From a bacterium UBP7_UBA7824 (GTDB lineage Bacteria > UBP7 > UBA6624), in the NCBI GenBank assembly GCA_002501535.1, contig DLTY01000043.1, positions 2,200 through 30,704 of the forward strand: a stretch of DNA of 28,505 nucleotides, in the 5' to 3' direction. Shown here one piece after another: positions 1 through 6,597 of this stretch. Both the position numbers and the translations under genes were made by a program. The notes beneath the pieces are model-generated. The model made no database searches. It was not told where the DNA came from and saw only the letters and a list, made by a program, of their open reading frames with translations. Each line of letters opens with the position of its first letter. The stretch's first letter is position 1.

Positions 1-1421
1 ATAACAACAGACTTAGTTGCCATGTAATGCTCTAAGGCCTCATAGCCATGCTCTGCACCAAGACCGCTTTCTTTCATTCCTCCAAAAGGAAGCTCATCAT
101 AAATCTTTGAAATGCTGTTGACCCAAGTGTAGCCAGATTCAATTTTTTCAGCAGCCTTCATTGCAGAATTAACATCTTTGGTCCAAACGGAAGACCCCAA
201 ACCAAAAGGACTATCATTTGCTTTTGAAATTGCTTCATCCATCCCAGAAACCTTCCATAAAGGTAAAGCTGGACCAAAAACCTCTTCGGTATTCATCTTG
301 CTGTCAAAAGAACAATCTTCCAAAACTGTTGGCATCAAGTAATTGCCCTTGTCATATGCATCACCTGATGGCCTTTTACCGCCTATAAGAATTTTTGCCC
401 CTTTGTTAACAGCATCGTTAAACTGATCTTCAACCTCTGCTCTTTGTCCCTCTGTATGTAATGGCCCCATCCTATTTGATGTGTCAAAACCTGAACCCAC
501 TGTAATCTTTCTCACCTTCTCAACAATCTTCTCTTTAAACTCTTCGTAAACTGGCTCATCTACAAAAACTCTTTTAACAGCAAGGCAAGCTTGTCCACAA
601 TTAAAAAACCTTCCAACTGAACAAGCAGAAACAGCTTTGTCGATATCTGCATCGGACATAACAATAAAAGGATCGCTACCACCTAACTCCAAAGTAACCC
701 TTTTAACCGTTGATGCTGCTTTGCTCATGACACCTTTGCCAACTGGTGTTGAACCTGTAAAACCTATTTTTGCTATATCTGGATGAGTAGCCAAACGATC
801 TCCTACAGTTCCTCCTGGACCACAAACAATATTCAATACGCCTGCTGGCAATCCAGCTTCAAACATAATTGAAGCTACTCTCAAAACAGTTAGAGGTGTT
901 GTGCTTGCGGGTTTTAAGACAAAAGTATTTCCAGCAATCAAGCCAGGGCCTAATTTGTTTCCAGCCAAAGATAGTGGGAAATTCCAAGGTGTGATTGCTC
1001 CGCAAACACCCAGTGGTCTTTTTAATATAAGCCCCATCCTTGCAGGATTATGGTCTAAATTTGGGACAGAACCACCCCTTAAAGATTTCGCCATTCCAGC
1101 ATAATGCTCTAAAGTATGTGCGAATCTGAAAACCTCCATTTTTGCTTCCTTTATTGGTTTTCCCTGCTCTGAGGTTAACAATTGAGCTAATTCATCCGCA
1201 CTTGACTTCACAGCATCAGCACAAGAATAAAGAATATCACCTCTTTTCGCTGCTGAAAAAGACCACCAACACTCAAAGGCATTTTTTGCTGCACTAACAG
1301 CTTCGTCAACAATTCTTTCATCACCTAAGGCGACTGTCCCAACAACAGAGCCATCAGCAGGATTAAAAACTTTTGATGAATTCTCTCCCATTAATTCTTT
1401 TCCATTTATAAAAAATCCCAT
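1..1421 (-). CDS. Aldehyde dehydrogenase (NAD(P)+-dependent), C-terminus cut by window edge
   Basis: Oxidises an aldehyde to the acid using NAD(P)+. Residues visible from the ATG at 1421: Asn147 in PWNFP, cofactor-binding Lys170 in LKPAS, general base Glu245 in LELGGSDP and catalytic Cys279 in NCGQAC. About 473 residues are present. Alignment by eye with the second aldehyde dehydrogenase of this window (8196-9734) suggests only a few C-terminal residues are missing. An in-frame ATG at 1430 overlaps the end of the PaaY-like gene; the ATG at 1421 follows that gene's stop, and neither has a strong ribosome site. It is the last visible gene of the paa-like operon, so it may oxidise a semialdehyde formed after ring opening, as PaaZ or BoxD do. 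It has no fused hydratase domain within the window. Family is certain; substrate is inference. Confidence 0.93.
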   Translation of the reverse strand, partial: MGFFINGKELMGENSSKVFNPADGSVVGTVALGDERIVDEAVSAAKNAFECWWSFSAAKRGDILYSCADAVKSSADELAQLLTSEQGKPIKEAKMEVFRFAHTLEHYAGMAKSLRGGSVPNLDHNPARMGLILKRPLGVCGAITPWNFPLSLAGNKLGPGLIAGNTFVLKPASTTPLTVLRVASIMFEAGLPAGVLNIVCGPGGTVGDRLATHPDIAKIGFTGSTPVGKGVMSKAASTVKRVTLELGGSDPFIVMSDADIDKAVSACSVGRFFNCGQACLAVKRVFVDEPVYEEFKEKIVEKVRKITVGSGFDTSNRMGPLHTEGQRAEVEDQFNDAVNKGAKILIGGKRPSGDAYDKGNYLMPTVLEDCSFDSKMNTEEVFGPALPLWKVSGMDEAISKANDSPFGLGSSVWTKDVNSAMKAAEKIESGYTWVNSISKIYDELPFGGMKESGLGAEHGYEALEHYMATKSVV

Positions 1422-1422
1422 G

Positions 1423-1950
1423 TCAATCATTTTCCACATCCTTATGTAAATCCATTAATTTTTGATAAAAAACATCTGCAGCAGTCGAAACATGCTCTAA
1501 AGCAGAACCGTTCAATTCTTTTTTAACCTTGGCAGGAACACCAGCAGCAAGCATTTTTGCTGGTATATCATCACCCTCTCTAACAACGCTTCCAGCAGCT
1601 ATAAGTGATCCAGCGCCAACACTTGATCCATCCAAAACACATGCATTCATTCCAATCAAAGCTCCGTCTTCAATCACACAGCCTTCAAGAACGGCTCCAT
1701 GCCCAACGGTAACACTATTCTTAACTATTGTTGGATTTATATGACTTGTATGAATCACGCTATTATCCTGAATGCTTGAATTCCTTCCAATTCTTATATC
1801 AAAACCTTGATCAGCTCTCAAAACAGCTCCATACCAAACATTTGCCCTTTCACCAATATAAACTTGACCAGCAATAGTTGCATTACTGGCAATAAATGCT
1901 GATGGATGTATAACAGGGGTTTTTCCGTTTACTGTCAATATGGTTGGCAT
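1423..1950 (-). CDS. paaY: PaaY-like gamma-carbonic-anhydrase-family hexapeptide protein
   Basis: A 175-residue left-handed beta-helix protein of the gamma-carbonic anhydrase/PaaY family. Hexapeptide repeats run from about residue 15 to 140, with GAVLRAD near 41-47 and IQDNSVIH near 60-67. In phenylacetate operons PaaY acts as a thioesterase that removes dead-end CoA products. Of the three histidines that normally bind zinc, His67 and His84 are present; the third, in the usual pattern GHxxxxHGC, is Glu89 here (GHGAVLEGC). Metal binding may therefore differ from the family norm. An AGGAGAG ribosome site lies within the end of the upstream crotonase gene, supporting the ATG at 1950. The PaaY assignment rests on the fold plus its position in the cluster; a generic YrdA-like protein is the alternative. 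Confidence 0.82.
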   Translation of the reverse strand: MPTILTVNGKTPVIHPSAFIASNATIAGQVYIGERANVWYGAVLRADQGFDIRIGRNSSIQDNSVIHTSHINPTIVKNSVTVGHGAVLEGCVIEDGALIGMNACVLDGSSVGAGSLIAAGSVVREGDDIPAKMLAAGVPAKVKKELNGSALEHVSTAADVFYQKLMDLHKDVEND

Positions 1951-1952
1951 TA

Positions 1953-2735
1953 TTACTCTCCTTTAAAAAAGGGTTTTCTCTTTTCTCTGAAAGCCCTAAC
2001 TCCCTCTTTATGATCTTTTGATAAAAGCATTTTTGTTTGAGATTTATATTCCCTCTCAAGAGCAGAATCTCTGTCTGTATCTGTCATGCTATTTAGTAAT
2101 TTTATAGCTTCTCCAGTTGCCATTGGAGCTCTTGCAACAAGCGCTTTTGCCCAATTGAGAACAAACTCAAGAAGACCCTTGCTTTCGACAACATGGGAAA
2201 CAAAACCCATTCTTAATAACTCATTTGAGCTTGCCAATCTTTGAGAAAGATAAAAATGTTTAGCTTTAGAAAGACCTAATAACTTTACAAGCCTGTATGT
2301 ACCTCCATGTGAAGGAATTAAATTTAGCTGATGCTCCCTGAAGCCAGCTTTTGCTTCAGTGGCTACAACTCTAACATCACATGCCATTGCAAGCTGTAAA
2401 CCTGCTCCAGTTGCAACACCATTCATGGCAGCAAACACAGGTTTTGGTAAATCCTCTAAAAAATCATAAAAATCACTTACAACTCGACTTTGTTTGGTGA
2501 AGTTATCAGCATTCCATTTTTTTTCAAAATGACTAATATCACCTCCAGCACAAAAAGCTTTCCCTTCCCCTGTGAAAACAATAGCTTTAACATTTTCCTT
2601 TGCCAGTATTGGTGTTAAATTTTTAAAATCTTCTCTCATTCCATCATCAAGAGCATTTAAAAAATCAGGTCTATTCAAGGTGATTAAAGCGATACCGCTT
2701 TCTAGCAATTCATACTTAACTGAGTTCCAATTCAT
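1953..2735 (-). CDS. Enoyl-CoA hydratase/isomerase (crotonase) family, PaaG-like
   Basis: A 260-residue crotonase-fold enzyme acting on an acyl-CoA. The oxyanion-hole regions are FCAGGDIS (61-68) and GVATGAGLQL (106-115). Of the two hydratase glutamates, the first is replaced by Gln114 and the second is kept as Glu134 in FREH. Crotonases with one acidic residue are often isomerases rather than hydratases, which fits a PaaG-like role (isomerising an epoxide or double bond of the ring-CoA). The ATG at 2735 overlaps the stop of the zinc-ribbon gene as ATGA, implying translational coupling. The PaaG analogy is inference from the residue pattern and context. Confidence 0.88.
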   Translation of the reverse strand: MNWNSVKYELLESGIALITLNRPDFLNALDDGMREDFKNLTPILAKENVKAIVFTGEGKAFCAGGDISHFEKKWNADNFTKQSRVVSDFYDFLEDLPKPVFAAMNGVATGAGLQLAMACDVRVVATEAKAGFREHQLNLIPSHGGTYRLVKLLGLSKAKHFYLSQRLASSNELLRMGFVSHVVESKGLLEFVLNWAKALVARAPMATGEAIKLLNSMTDTDRDSALEREYKSQTKMLLSKDHKEGVRAFREKRKPFFKGE

Positions 2736-2920
2736 TTTTGATCATCTTTCCATTTAATTATTGAAAATGGGGAACTACATTCAACGCAATGGTACTGCGC
2801 TGACATATGAAAAGGCCCAAAGATGCCTGTTTTTTCTATATTTGTAGACCCACAATGAGGACAACGTTGTTGATTTTTTCTTATGTTTACTTGTTTTTTT
2901 CTTTTTTCAAATATATTCAA
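2732..2920 (-). CDS. Stand-alone zinc-ribbon protein equivalent to the C-terminal part of PaaD
   Basis: A 62-residue protein with a four-cysteine zinc ribbon: Cys20-P-H-Cys23 and Cys45-V-E-Cys48, with the spacing and surroundings (CPHCGS, then FGPF, then YHCVEC, then PF) of the C-terminal domain of PaaD. In canonical PaaD this ribbon is fused behind a DUF59/MIP18 domain; here that domain is encoded separately at 3933-4280, with paaB-like and paaC-like genes between. PaaD is thought to help assemble or maturate the metal-containing epoxidase components. The start is TTG at 2920, overlapping the PaaC stop as TTGA; no ATG is available upstream of the first cysteine pair. Confidence 0.8.
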   Translation of the reverse strand: MNIFEKRKKQVNIRKNQQRCPHCGSTNIEKTGIFGPFHMSAQYHCVECSSPFSIIKWKDDQK

Positions 2921-3549
2921 TTTAAACTTTCCATTAATGACTGAATTTTTGATTCAAATGCTTCAACTAATTCATCTGAATCTTTATTGATAACTTGCTC
3001 CTGTTTAGCAATTTTCATCAAATTTTTATCTTCAAAAGAAAGCCATTTAATTGTTTCGGGGTATATCTTTTCTACCGATTTCTTTAAGTCATCCTTAACT
3101 TCTTCTGACAATAAACCAAACCATCCAAATGAAAAAATTTCATGGTAGTTTTCCTCTTGTAACATTTTAGAAACCCTAGAGGAAAAAAATTCAAAACTGC
3201 TTTCTTTCAAAGATTCTAGAACAACAGTCATAGCAGTATCAAAAACACAAGAAATAGCAATAAAATCAGTCCAACTATCCCAATCTTCTTTTAAGAATTC
3301 TGGAACCTTAAAATCAGTTCTATCAGAAACTACAGTCATTTCTTTTGGAGCATTTTCTAACTTTCTAAACAAAGGATACAGAACCCTTGCATGACCAACT
3401 TCATCACCTGCCATAGAAGCTGCTGCTACAGAAGCTTCAAGTGTTGGTCCACTACAGCACCAATGCCCATAACGCCTGCCAAGGCAATATTTTGCATCAG
3501 CCAAACGCACCAAAATTTGCACAATTGAATCTTCTTTTAATTTACTCAT
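2917..3549 (-). CDS. paaC: PaaC-like ferritin-fold subunit of phenylacetyl-CoA-type epoxidase
   Basis: A 210-residue helical protein of the PaaA/PaaC ferritin-like family, short compared with E. coli PaaC (about 250). The segment RRYGHWCCSGPTLE (25-38) matches the PaaC signature around its conserved Trp. Two ExxH motifs are intact: Glu50-His53 in GDEVGHAR and Glu133-His136 in EENYHE, with Asp95 (WTDF) where PaaA has a ligand Glu. E. coli PaaC has lost these metal ligands and is a structural partner of PaaA, so this subunit may bind metal. Start ATG at 3549 overlaps the upstream stop as ATGA. PaaC is chosen over PaaA because a longer PaaA-like gene with a full ligand set is upstream. Confidence 0.85.
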   Translation of the reverse strand: MSKLKEDSIVQILVRLADAKYCLGRRYGHWCCSGPTLEASVAAASMAGDEVGHARVLYPLFRKLENAPKEMTVVSDRTDFKVPEFLKEDWDSWTDFIAISCVFDTAMTVVLESLKESSFEFFSSRVSKMLQEENYHEIFSFGWFGLLSEEVKDDLKKSVEKIYPETIKWLSFEDKNLMKIAKQEQVINKDSDELVEAFESKIQSLMESLN

Positions 3550-3728
3550 ATAACTTTAATTATGGCATCTTCAGGAATTGCAACCAACTCCAGCCATTCA
3601 TCGCCGTATTCCTTTAACACAGCATCTTTTGGAGAAATTGCTTTGATCAAACCTAAAAAACCTAAAGGGTCTTCCCCTTGTTTTCTTCCAAAAACATGCC
3701 AGCTAATCATCTTTGACCAAAACCCCAT
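3546..3728 (-). CDS. Small PaaB-like protein, second copy
   Basis: A 60-residue protein (54 if it starts at the internal ATG at 3710). The order of a WHVFGRKQG strand, a helix containing SPKDAVLKEYG, and a closing WLELVAIPEDAI strand resembles PaaB, whose core begins YEVFVRGKQG and ends IWVVKASEI. PaaB holds together the two PaaAC heterodimers of the epoxidase. The gene overlaps the preceding PaaB-like gene by 26 bases, and paaC begins on its stop. The similarity is read by eye and is short, so a different small subunit remains possible. Together with the gene before it, it would give two non-identical PaaB-type subunits. Confidence 0.62.
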   Translation of the reverse strand: MGFWSKMISWHVFGRKQGEDPLGFLGLIKAISPKDAVLKEYGDEWLELVAIPEDAIIKVI

Positions 3729-3942
3729 CGTCTATTATTTGAACAGTCTTCTTTCTCGCAACTGTAATCATTTCAACCCAGGTGCTTTCTTGATACATTT
3801 GATAAGCATAGGCTTTTGCCAAATGAGGACTTGGAGCAACAACATCTCCATTCAATTTAATAAATTCATCCTTTGTCGACCTTGAATAAACGTCATAAAC
3901 GTCTCCAGTGCGTTTTGAAAGATTGGTATCTCTTATTCCCAT
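3703..3942 (-). CDS. paaB: PaaB-like subunit of phenylacetyl-CoA-type epoxidase
   Basis: A 79-residue protein matching PaaB (95 residues in E. coli) over its core: YDVYSRS aligned with YEVFVRG, then a segment ending in a helix (PHLAKAYAYQMYQ) equivalent to ERMALENARDAY, and a final strand WVEMITVARKKTVQI equivalent to IWVVKASEIV. PaaB bridges PaaA-PaaC dimers and has no catalytic residues. The ATG at 3942 overlaps the end of the MIP18 gene by ten bases. It lies between the PaaD-N gene and the second PaaB-like gene. The assignment combines a weak sequence match with a strong operon context. Confidence 0.75.
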   Translation of the reverse strand: MGIRDTNLSKRTGDVYDVYSRSTKDEFIKLNGDVVAPSPHLAKAYAYQMYQESTWVEMITVARKKTVQIIDDGVLVKDD

Positions 3943-4280
3943 TTGATAACACCCCAGTCATTCAAAACATTTACACCCTCTTCGGAAAGCATGTTTTGGT
4001 TCCAAGGAGGATCCCAAACAACATTGATTGACACATCTTTAACATCCTTTTCAATTGCAAGCCTCTCAATAACATCATCGGACATAAAATCCAAAGCAGG
4101 ACAAGACATTGAGGTAAAAGTCATATCAACTATTACATGTTGTTTTTTTTCATCAAAATGAACACCGTAAATCAAACCCATGTCAACAACATCTATATCA
4201 AATTCAGCATCCTGGACATCATGAAGAGCCTGGTAAAGCTCCTCTTCCCTAAAAGTTCTTTCTTTTGGATCTTGAATCAT
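3933..4280 (-). CDS. paaD: MIP18/DUF59 family protein, PaaD N-terminal domain alone
   Basis: A 115-residue MIP18-family (DUF59) domain, the family of PaaD and SufT that works in iron-sulfur or metal-centre assembly. Seen: VVDMGLIY (32-38), TSMSCP with conserved Cys60, and WDPPW (89-93). Full-length PaaD continues into a zinc ribbon; this protein stops just after the MIP18 domain, and the ribbon is a separate gene at 2732-2920. Two starts are possible: TTG at 4301, or ATG at 4280, which overlaps the paaA stop as ATGA. The latter fits the junction style of this operon and is chosen. No PaaE reductase, the usual suspected iron-sulfur client of PaaD, is present in the window. Confidence 0.85.
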   Translation of the reverse strand: MIQDPKERTFREEELYQALHDVQDAEFDIDVVDMGLIYGVHFDEKKQHVIVDMTFTSMSCPALDFMSDDVIERLAIEKDVKDVSINVVWDPPWNQNMLSEEGVNVLNDWGVIKWE

Positions 4281-5242
4281 TCTCTTTCTAACATTTGGCA
4301 AACCTGCTTGTGGCCTTTTTGCAAAATGGTAACAAATTCATCATTCATTTCGCCTCGATTTCTCCATCTCTTCATCACGCTATACCCATCTGCATTTGGT
4401 TCAATCCAAGGAATCTCACCTTCTTCAAAAAGCCATTTTTTCTCAGATGCATCGAATTTAGACGGAAACGGAAATTCCAAGACATACTTCTTTTCATTTT
4501 CGCAATAATGTGCTGGGACCTTCAGTCCAAGACTTTCCGCAAGAGGAACAGCAGTGCTCATCCATGTCTGCCTTAACTGGTCATTACTTTGGCCTTTGAA
4601 ACCATATTCAAGTTGAATATTTTGAGTTTTAAGACTGTCTGGAAGACCAAACCACTCCACAGTTAAAGGAAACATCCAATCTAAAGCTTTTTGTAATGAT
4701 TTTCTACCATCCACATCTTTGGATAATTTTTTCATCCATGTTTCACCATGTCTCAAATGAAAACCTTCCTCTTTGCCGACTTTGACTAAAGCTCTTTTCC
4801 ATGGCCCAAAAGTTGTATTGTCAAAAACATCATCCAATAAAACAAAACCTGCTCTGTCATAAAATGCATTTGCTACAGCTAATTCTGTCCATGTCAATAA
4901 TGGAACATCAAAAGCATATGGATATCTAAAACTTTTTGGATCTCTATCGTAAATAAACTCTTCTTTATCAACACCAAGATCCTCCATAAGCCTGTAAGCT
5001 ATATGTGCATGCCCTAATTCATCCTGGATAATACCCATTGCAGAAATGAACGCATTTGTAGTTGGCGCATCTTTAGCTGCTAAATAATAAGCAGGAGCAC
5101 TCATCAGTTCAGTGTCAGCAGAAACAGTTAATATCTTTTTGATACCATCCAGATATTTAGGAGACATCATAGAAAGATCCTCTATGTATTTTCCATCACT
5201 CAACCTATCTTCAACAAAGGTTTCTTTTTTTAAATTTAACAA
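4277..5242 (-). CDS. paaA: PaaA-like catalytic diiron subunit of phenylacetyl-CoA-type epoxidase
   Basis: The catalytic oxygenase subunit, a ferritin-fold diiron protein that in PaaA inserts oxygen into the ring of phenylacetyl-CoA. From the chosen start it has 321 residues (E. coli PaaA about 309). The likely iron ligands are all present: Glu45 (DTEL), Glu75 and His78 (QDELGH), Glu120 (WTEL), Glu159 and His162 (EEGFH). The start is probably TTG at 5242: a strong AAGGGGGA ribosome site lies eight bases upstream, and it follows the crotonase stop at 5247. A longer frame from TTG at 5284 overlaps that gene by 38 bases without a ribosome site. The true substrate is unknown, since no PaaK ligase or PaaE reductase is visible. 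Confidence 0.88.
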   Translation of the reverse strand: MLNLKKETFVEDRLSDGKYIEDLSMMSPKYLDGIKKILTVSADTELMSAPAYYLAAKDAPTTNAFISAMGIIQDELGHAHIAYRLMEDLGVDKEEFIYDRDPKSFRYPYAFDVPLLTWTELAVANAFYDRAGFVLLDDVFDNTTFGPWKRALVKVGKEEGFHLRHGETWMKKLSKDVDGRKSLQKALDWMFPLTVEWFGLPDSLKTQNIQLEYGFKGQSNDQLRQTWMSTAVPLAESLGLKVPAHYCENEKKYVLEFPFPSKFDASEKKWLFEEGEIPWIEPNADGYSVMKRWRNRGEMNDEFVTILQKGHKQVCQMLERE

Positions 5243-5246
5243 ACAG

Positions 5247-6032
5247 TTACTCCCCCTTGAAATCAGCTCTTCTCTTTTCAACAAAGGCTGTTAAACCTTC
5301 TTTTGCATCATGGCTTCCAAAAAGAGGTCTCATGTGCTCTCTTTCATTTGAAAGAGCATCACTTAATGACATATTTAAACCTTGATAGACGCTATTTTTT
5401 ATATGTGCAATTGCCATGGAAGCCTGTGAAGAAACTCTCTTTGCCCATTTAATCGTTTCTTCTTCAAGCTTATCAATCGGAAAAAGTTTATCAACAATTC
5501 CGTATTCAAGTGCAGTCTGAGGATTAACAACTCTACCAGTTACCATCATGTCTAAAGCTTTTTGGCATCCAATCAATCTTGGTAACCTTACAGTACCTCC
5601 ATTACCTGGCAAAAGCCCTAAAGTAACCTCAGGTAATCCCATTCTGTATTCTCCTTCAGCAGCGAATCTAAAATCACAAGCAAGAGTCATTTCAAGACCG
5701 CCACCAAAAGCGCCGCCATTGATCATTGCCACAAAAATCTTGCCAGAATCAGCCATTTTTGATAAAGTTTTATGTGCGTAATTAATCATGTCAAGATTAG
5801 CTTCAAGATCATCTAGATTCTCAATAAACTTCTTTATGTTTGCACCGGCGCTAAAAAGTTTTGCGCTACCGCTTTTCATGATTACAACTTTAATCTCTTC
5901 ATCATTAATGTTTTGGTCAATAACCGTATTCAATTGCTTCATTGTGTCGATGTCGTAAGAATTGACCTTGCCATCATCAAGAATAATGAAACCCACCGAA
6001 CCGTCTTTATCAAAATGTACTCTTTTTTCCAT
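5247..6032 (-). CDS. Enoyl-CoA hydratase (crotonase family), first gene of the paa-like operon
   Basis: A 261-residue crotonase with both hydratase glutamates intact: Glu114 in FGGGLEMTLACD and Glu135 in MGLPEVTLG, followed by LPGNGGT. It should hydrate a trans-2-enoyl-CoA or carry out a related crotonase reaction, a PaaF-like role in this setting. The ATG at 6032 follows AAGGAAGG with good spacing, the first clear ribosome site after the longest gap in the window. It therefore probably opens the operon that continues into paaA. The exact substrate cannot be read from the sequence. Confidence 0.9.
   Translation of the reverse strand: MEKRVHFDKDGSVGFIILDDGKVNSYDIDTMKQLNTVIDQNINDEEIKVVIMKSGSAKLFSAGANIKKFIENLDDLEANLDMINYAHKTLSKMADSGKIFVAMINGGAFGGGLEMTLACDFRFAAEGEYRMGLPEVTLGLLPGNGGTVRLPRLIGCQKALDMMVTGRVVNPQTALEYGIVDKLFPIDKLEEETIKWAKRVSSQASMAIAHIKNSVYQGLNMSLSDALSNEREHMRPLFGSHDAKEGLTAFVEKRRADFKGE
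5251..5258 (-). promoter_or_regulatory. Ribosome binding site deciding the paaA start
   Basis: AAGGGGGA on the minus strand, inside the last codons of the upstream crotonase gene and eight bases before TTG at 5242. It selects this TTG over the TTG at 5284, which has no such site. Confidence 0.7.
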
Positions 6033-6107
6033 AATTACCTTCCTTGTTATATTTTATTAATTTAAATACTATCTAAATGTATATCCTAACTCTGTTATAT
6101 ATAAAAA
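6033..6107 (-). promoter_or_regulatory. AT-rich upstream region, probable promoter of the paa-like operon
   Basis: The longest intergenic gap in the window (75 bases). It holds several TA-rich stretches on the minus strand that could serve as -10 elements and ends with the AAGGAAGG ribosome site of the first operon gene. I see no convincing -35 hexamer, operator or terminator hairpin, so the promoter call is from position and composition only. Confidence 0.35.
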
Positions 6108-6569
6108 TTAACCGAAAAATTTTTGTAATTTTTTAGTTCTAAATTGAAATATCTTCTCAACATCTTTTTCTACAAACATCTTATAAGCCAGAGAACCGCC
6201 TGGAACAGCAAATTTGATTGAATCAACTACCAATGTGCCCCCGTCTTTCTCTTCGAAAGAATGTAAATGGTCCCAATAAACATAAGGTCCCTTTCTTTGG
6301 CAATCCTCAAAAGAAGATATTGGTTCCCATTTTGTTATTTCACTCTGCCATCTAAAAGGTATTCCATGGAGCTTAAGCTTGTAATCAATCAAAAGACCTT
6401 CTTTCATTTCTATATCGCCTTTGTTTAAAACTTTGAATTCAAGGAAAGATGGAGTAATTTTTTCAAGATTTCTGGCATTTGAGAAAAAGGAAAAAACCTT
6501 ATCTATTTTTTCCGGAACCCAGAGTTCATATCTTTTCGATACATGATGTATAAAAAACGACATGAGCAA
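6108..6569 (-). CDS. SRPBCC (START-like) superfamily protein
   Basis: A 153-residue protein of the SRPBCC/polyketide-cyclase-like fold that encloses a hydrophobic ligand. Seen: an opening strand YELWVPEKIDKVFSFFSNARNLEKITP typical of the family, the middle LLIDYKLKLHGIPFRW, and WDHLHSFEEKDGG before a long C-terminal helix. The ligand is not predictable. The start is TTG at 6569, with AGGA eight bases upstream inside a palindrome shared with the divergent M28 gene; an ATG at 6563 is the alternative. It lies upstream of the paa-like operon in the same direction, separated by the 75-base gap. Confidence 0.8.
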   Translation of the reverse strand: MLMSFFIHHVSKRYELWVPEKIDKVFSFFSNARNLEKITPSFLEFKVLNKGDIEMKEGLLIDYKLKLHGIPFRWQSEITKWEPISSFEDCQRKGPYVYWDHLHSFEEKDGGTLVVDSIKFAVPGGSLAYKMFVEKDVEKIFQFRTKKLQKFFG

Positions 6570-6574
6570 AGTCT

Positions 6575-6592
6575 AAATCCTCGTTAGGATTT
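6575..6592. promoter_or_regulatory. Palindrome between divergent genes, giving an AGGA ribosome site on each strand
   Basis: Seven-base arms AAATCCT and AGGATTT flank a four-base centre CGTT. The whole gap between the two divergent genes is only 28 bases. The right arm puts AGGA eight bases before the ATG at 6598 on the plus strand; by symmetry the left arm puts AGGA eight bases before the TTG at 6569 on the minus strand. It may simply be two ribosome sites in mirror image, or also an operator. Confidence 0.6.
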
Positions 6593-6597
6593 TATCA

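Noticed and set aside
901..1104. A plus-strand open frame of 67 codons inside the aldehyde dehydrogenase
   Set aside because: It lies opposite a well-conserved aldehyde dehydrogenase reading frame and has no recognisable features or ribosome site.
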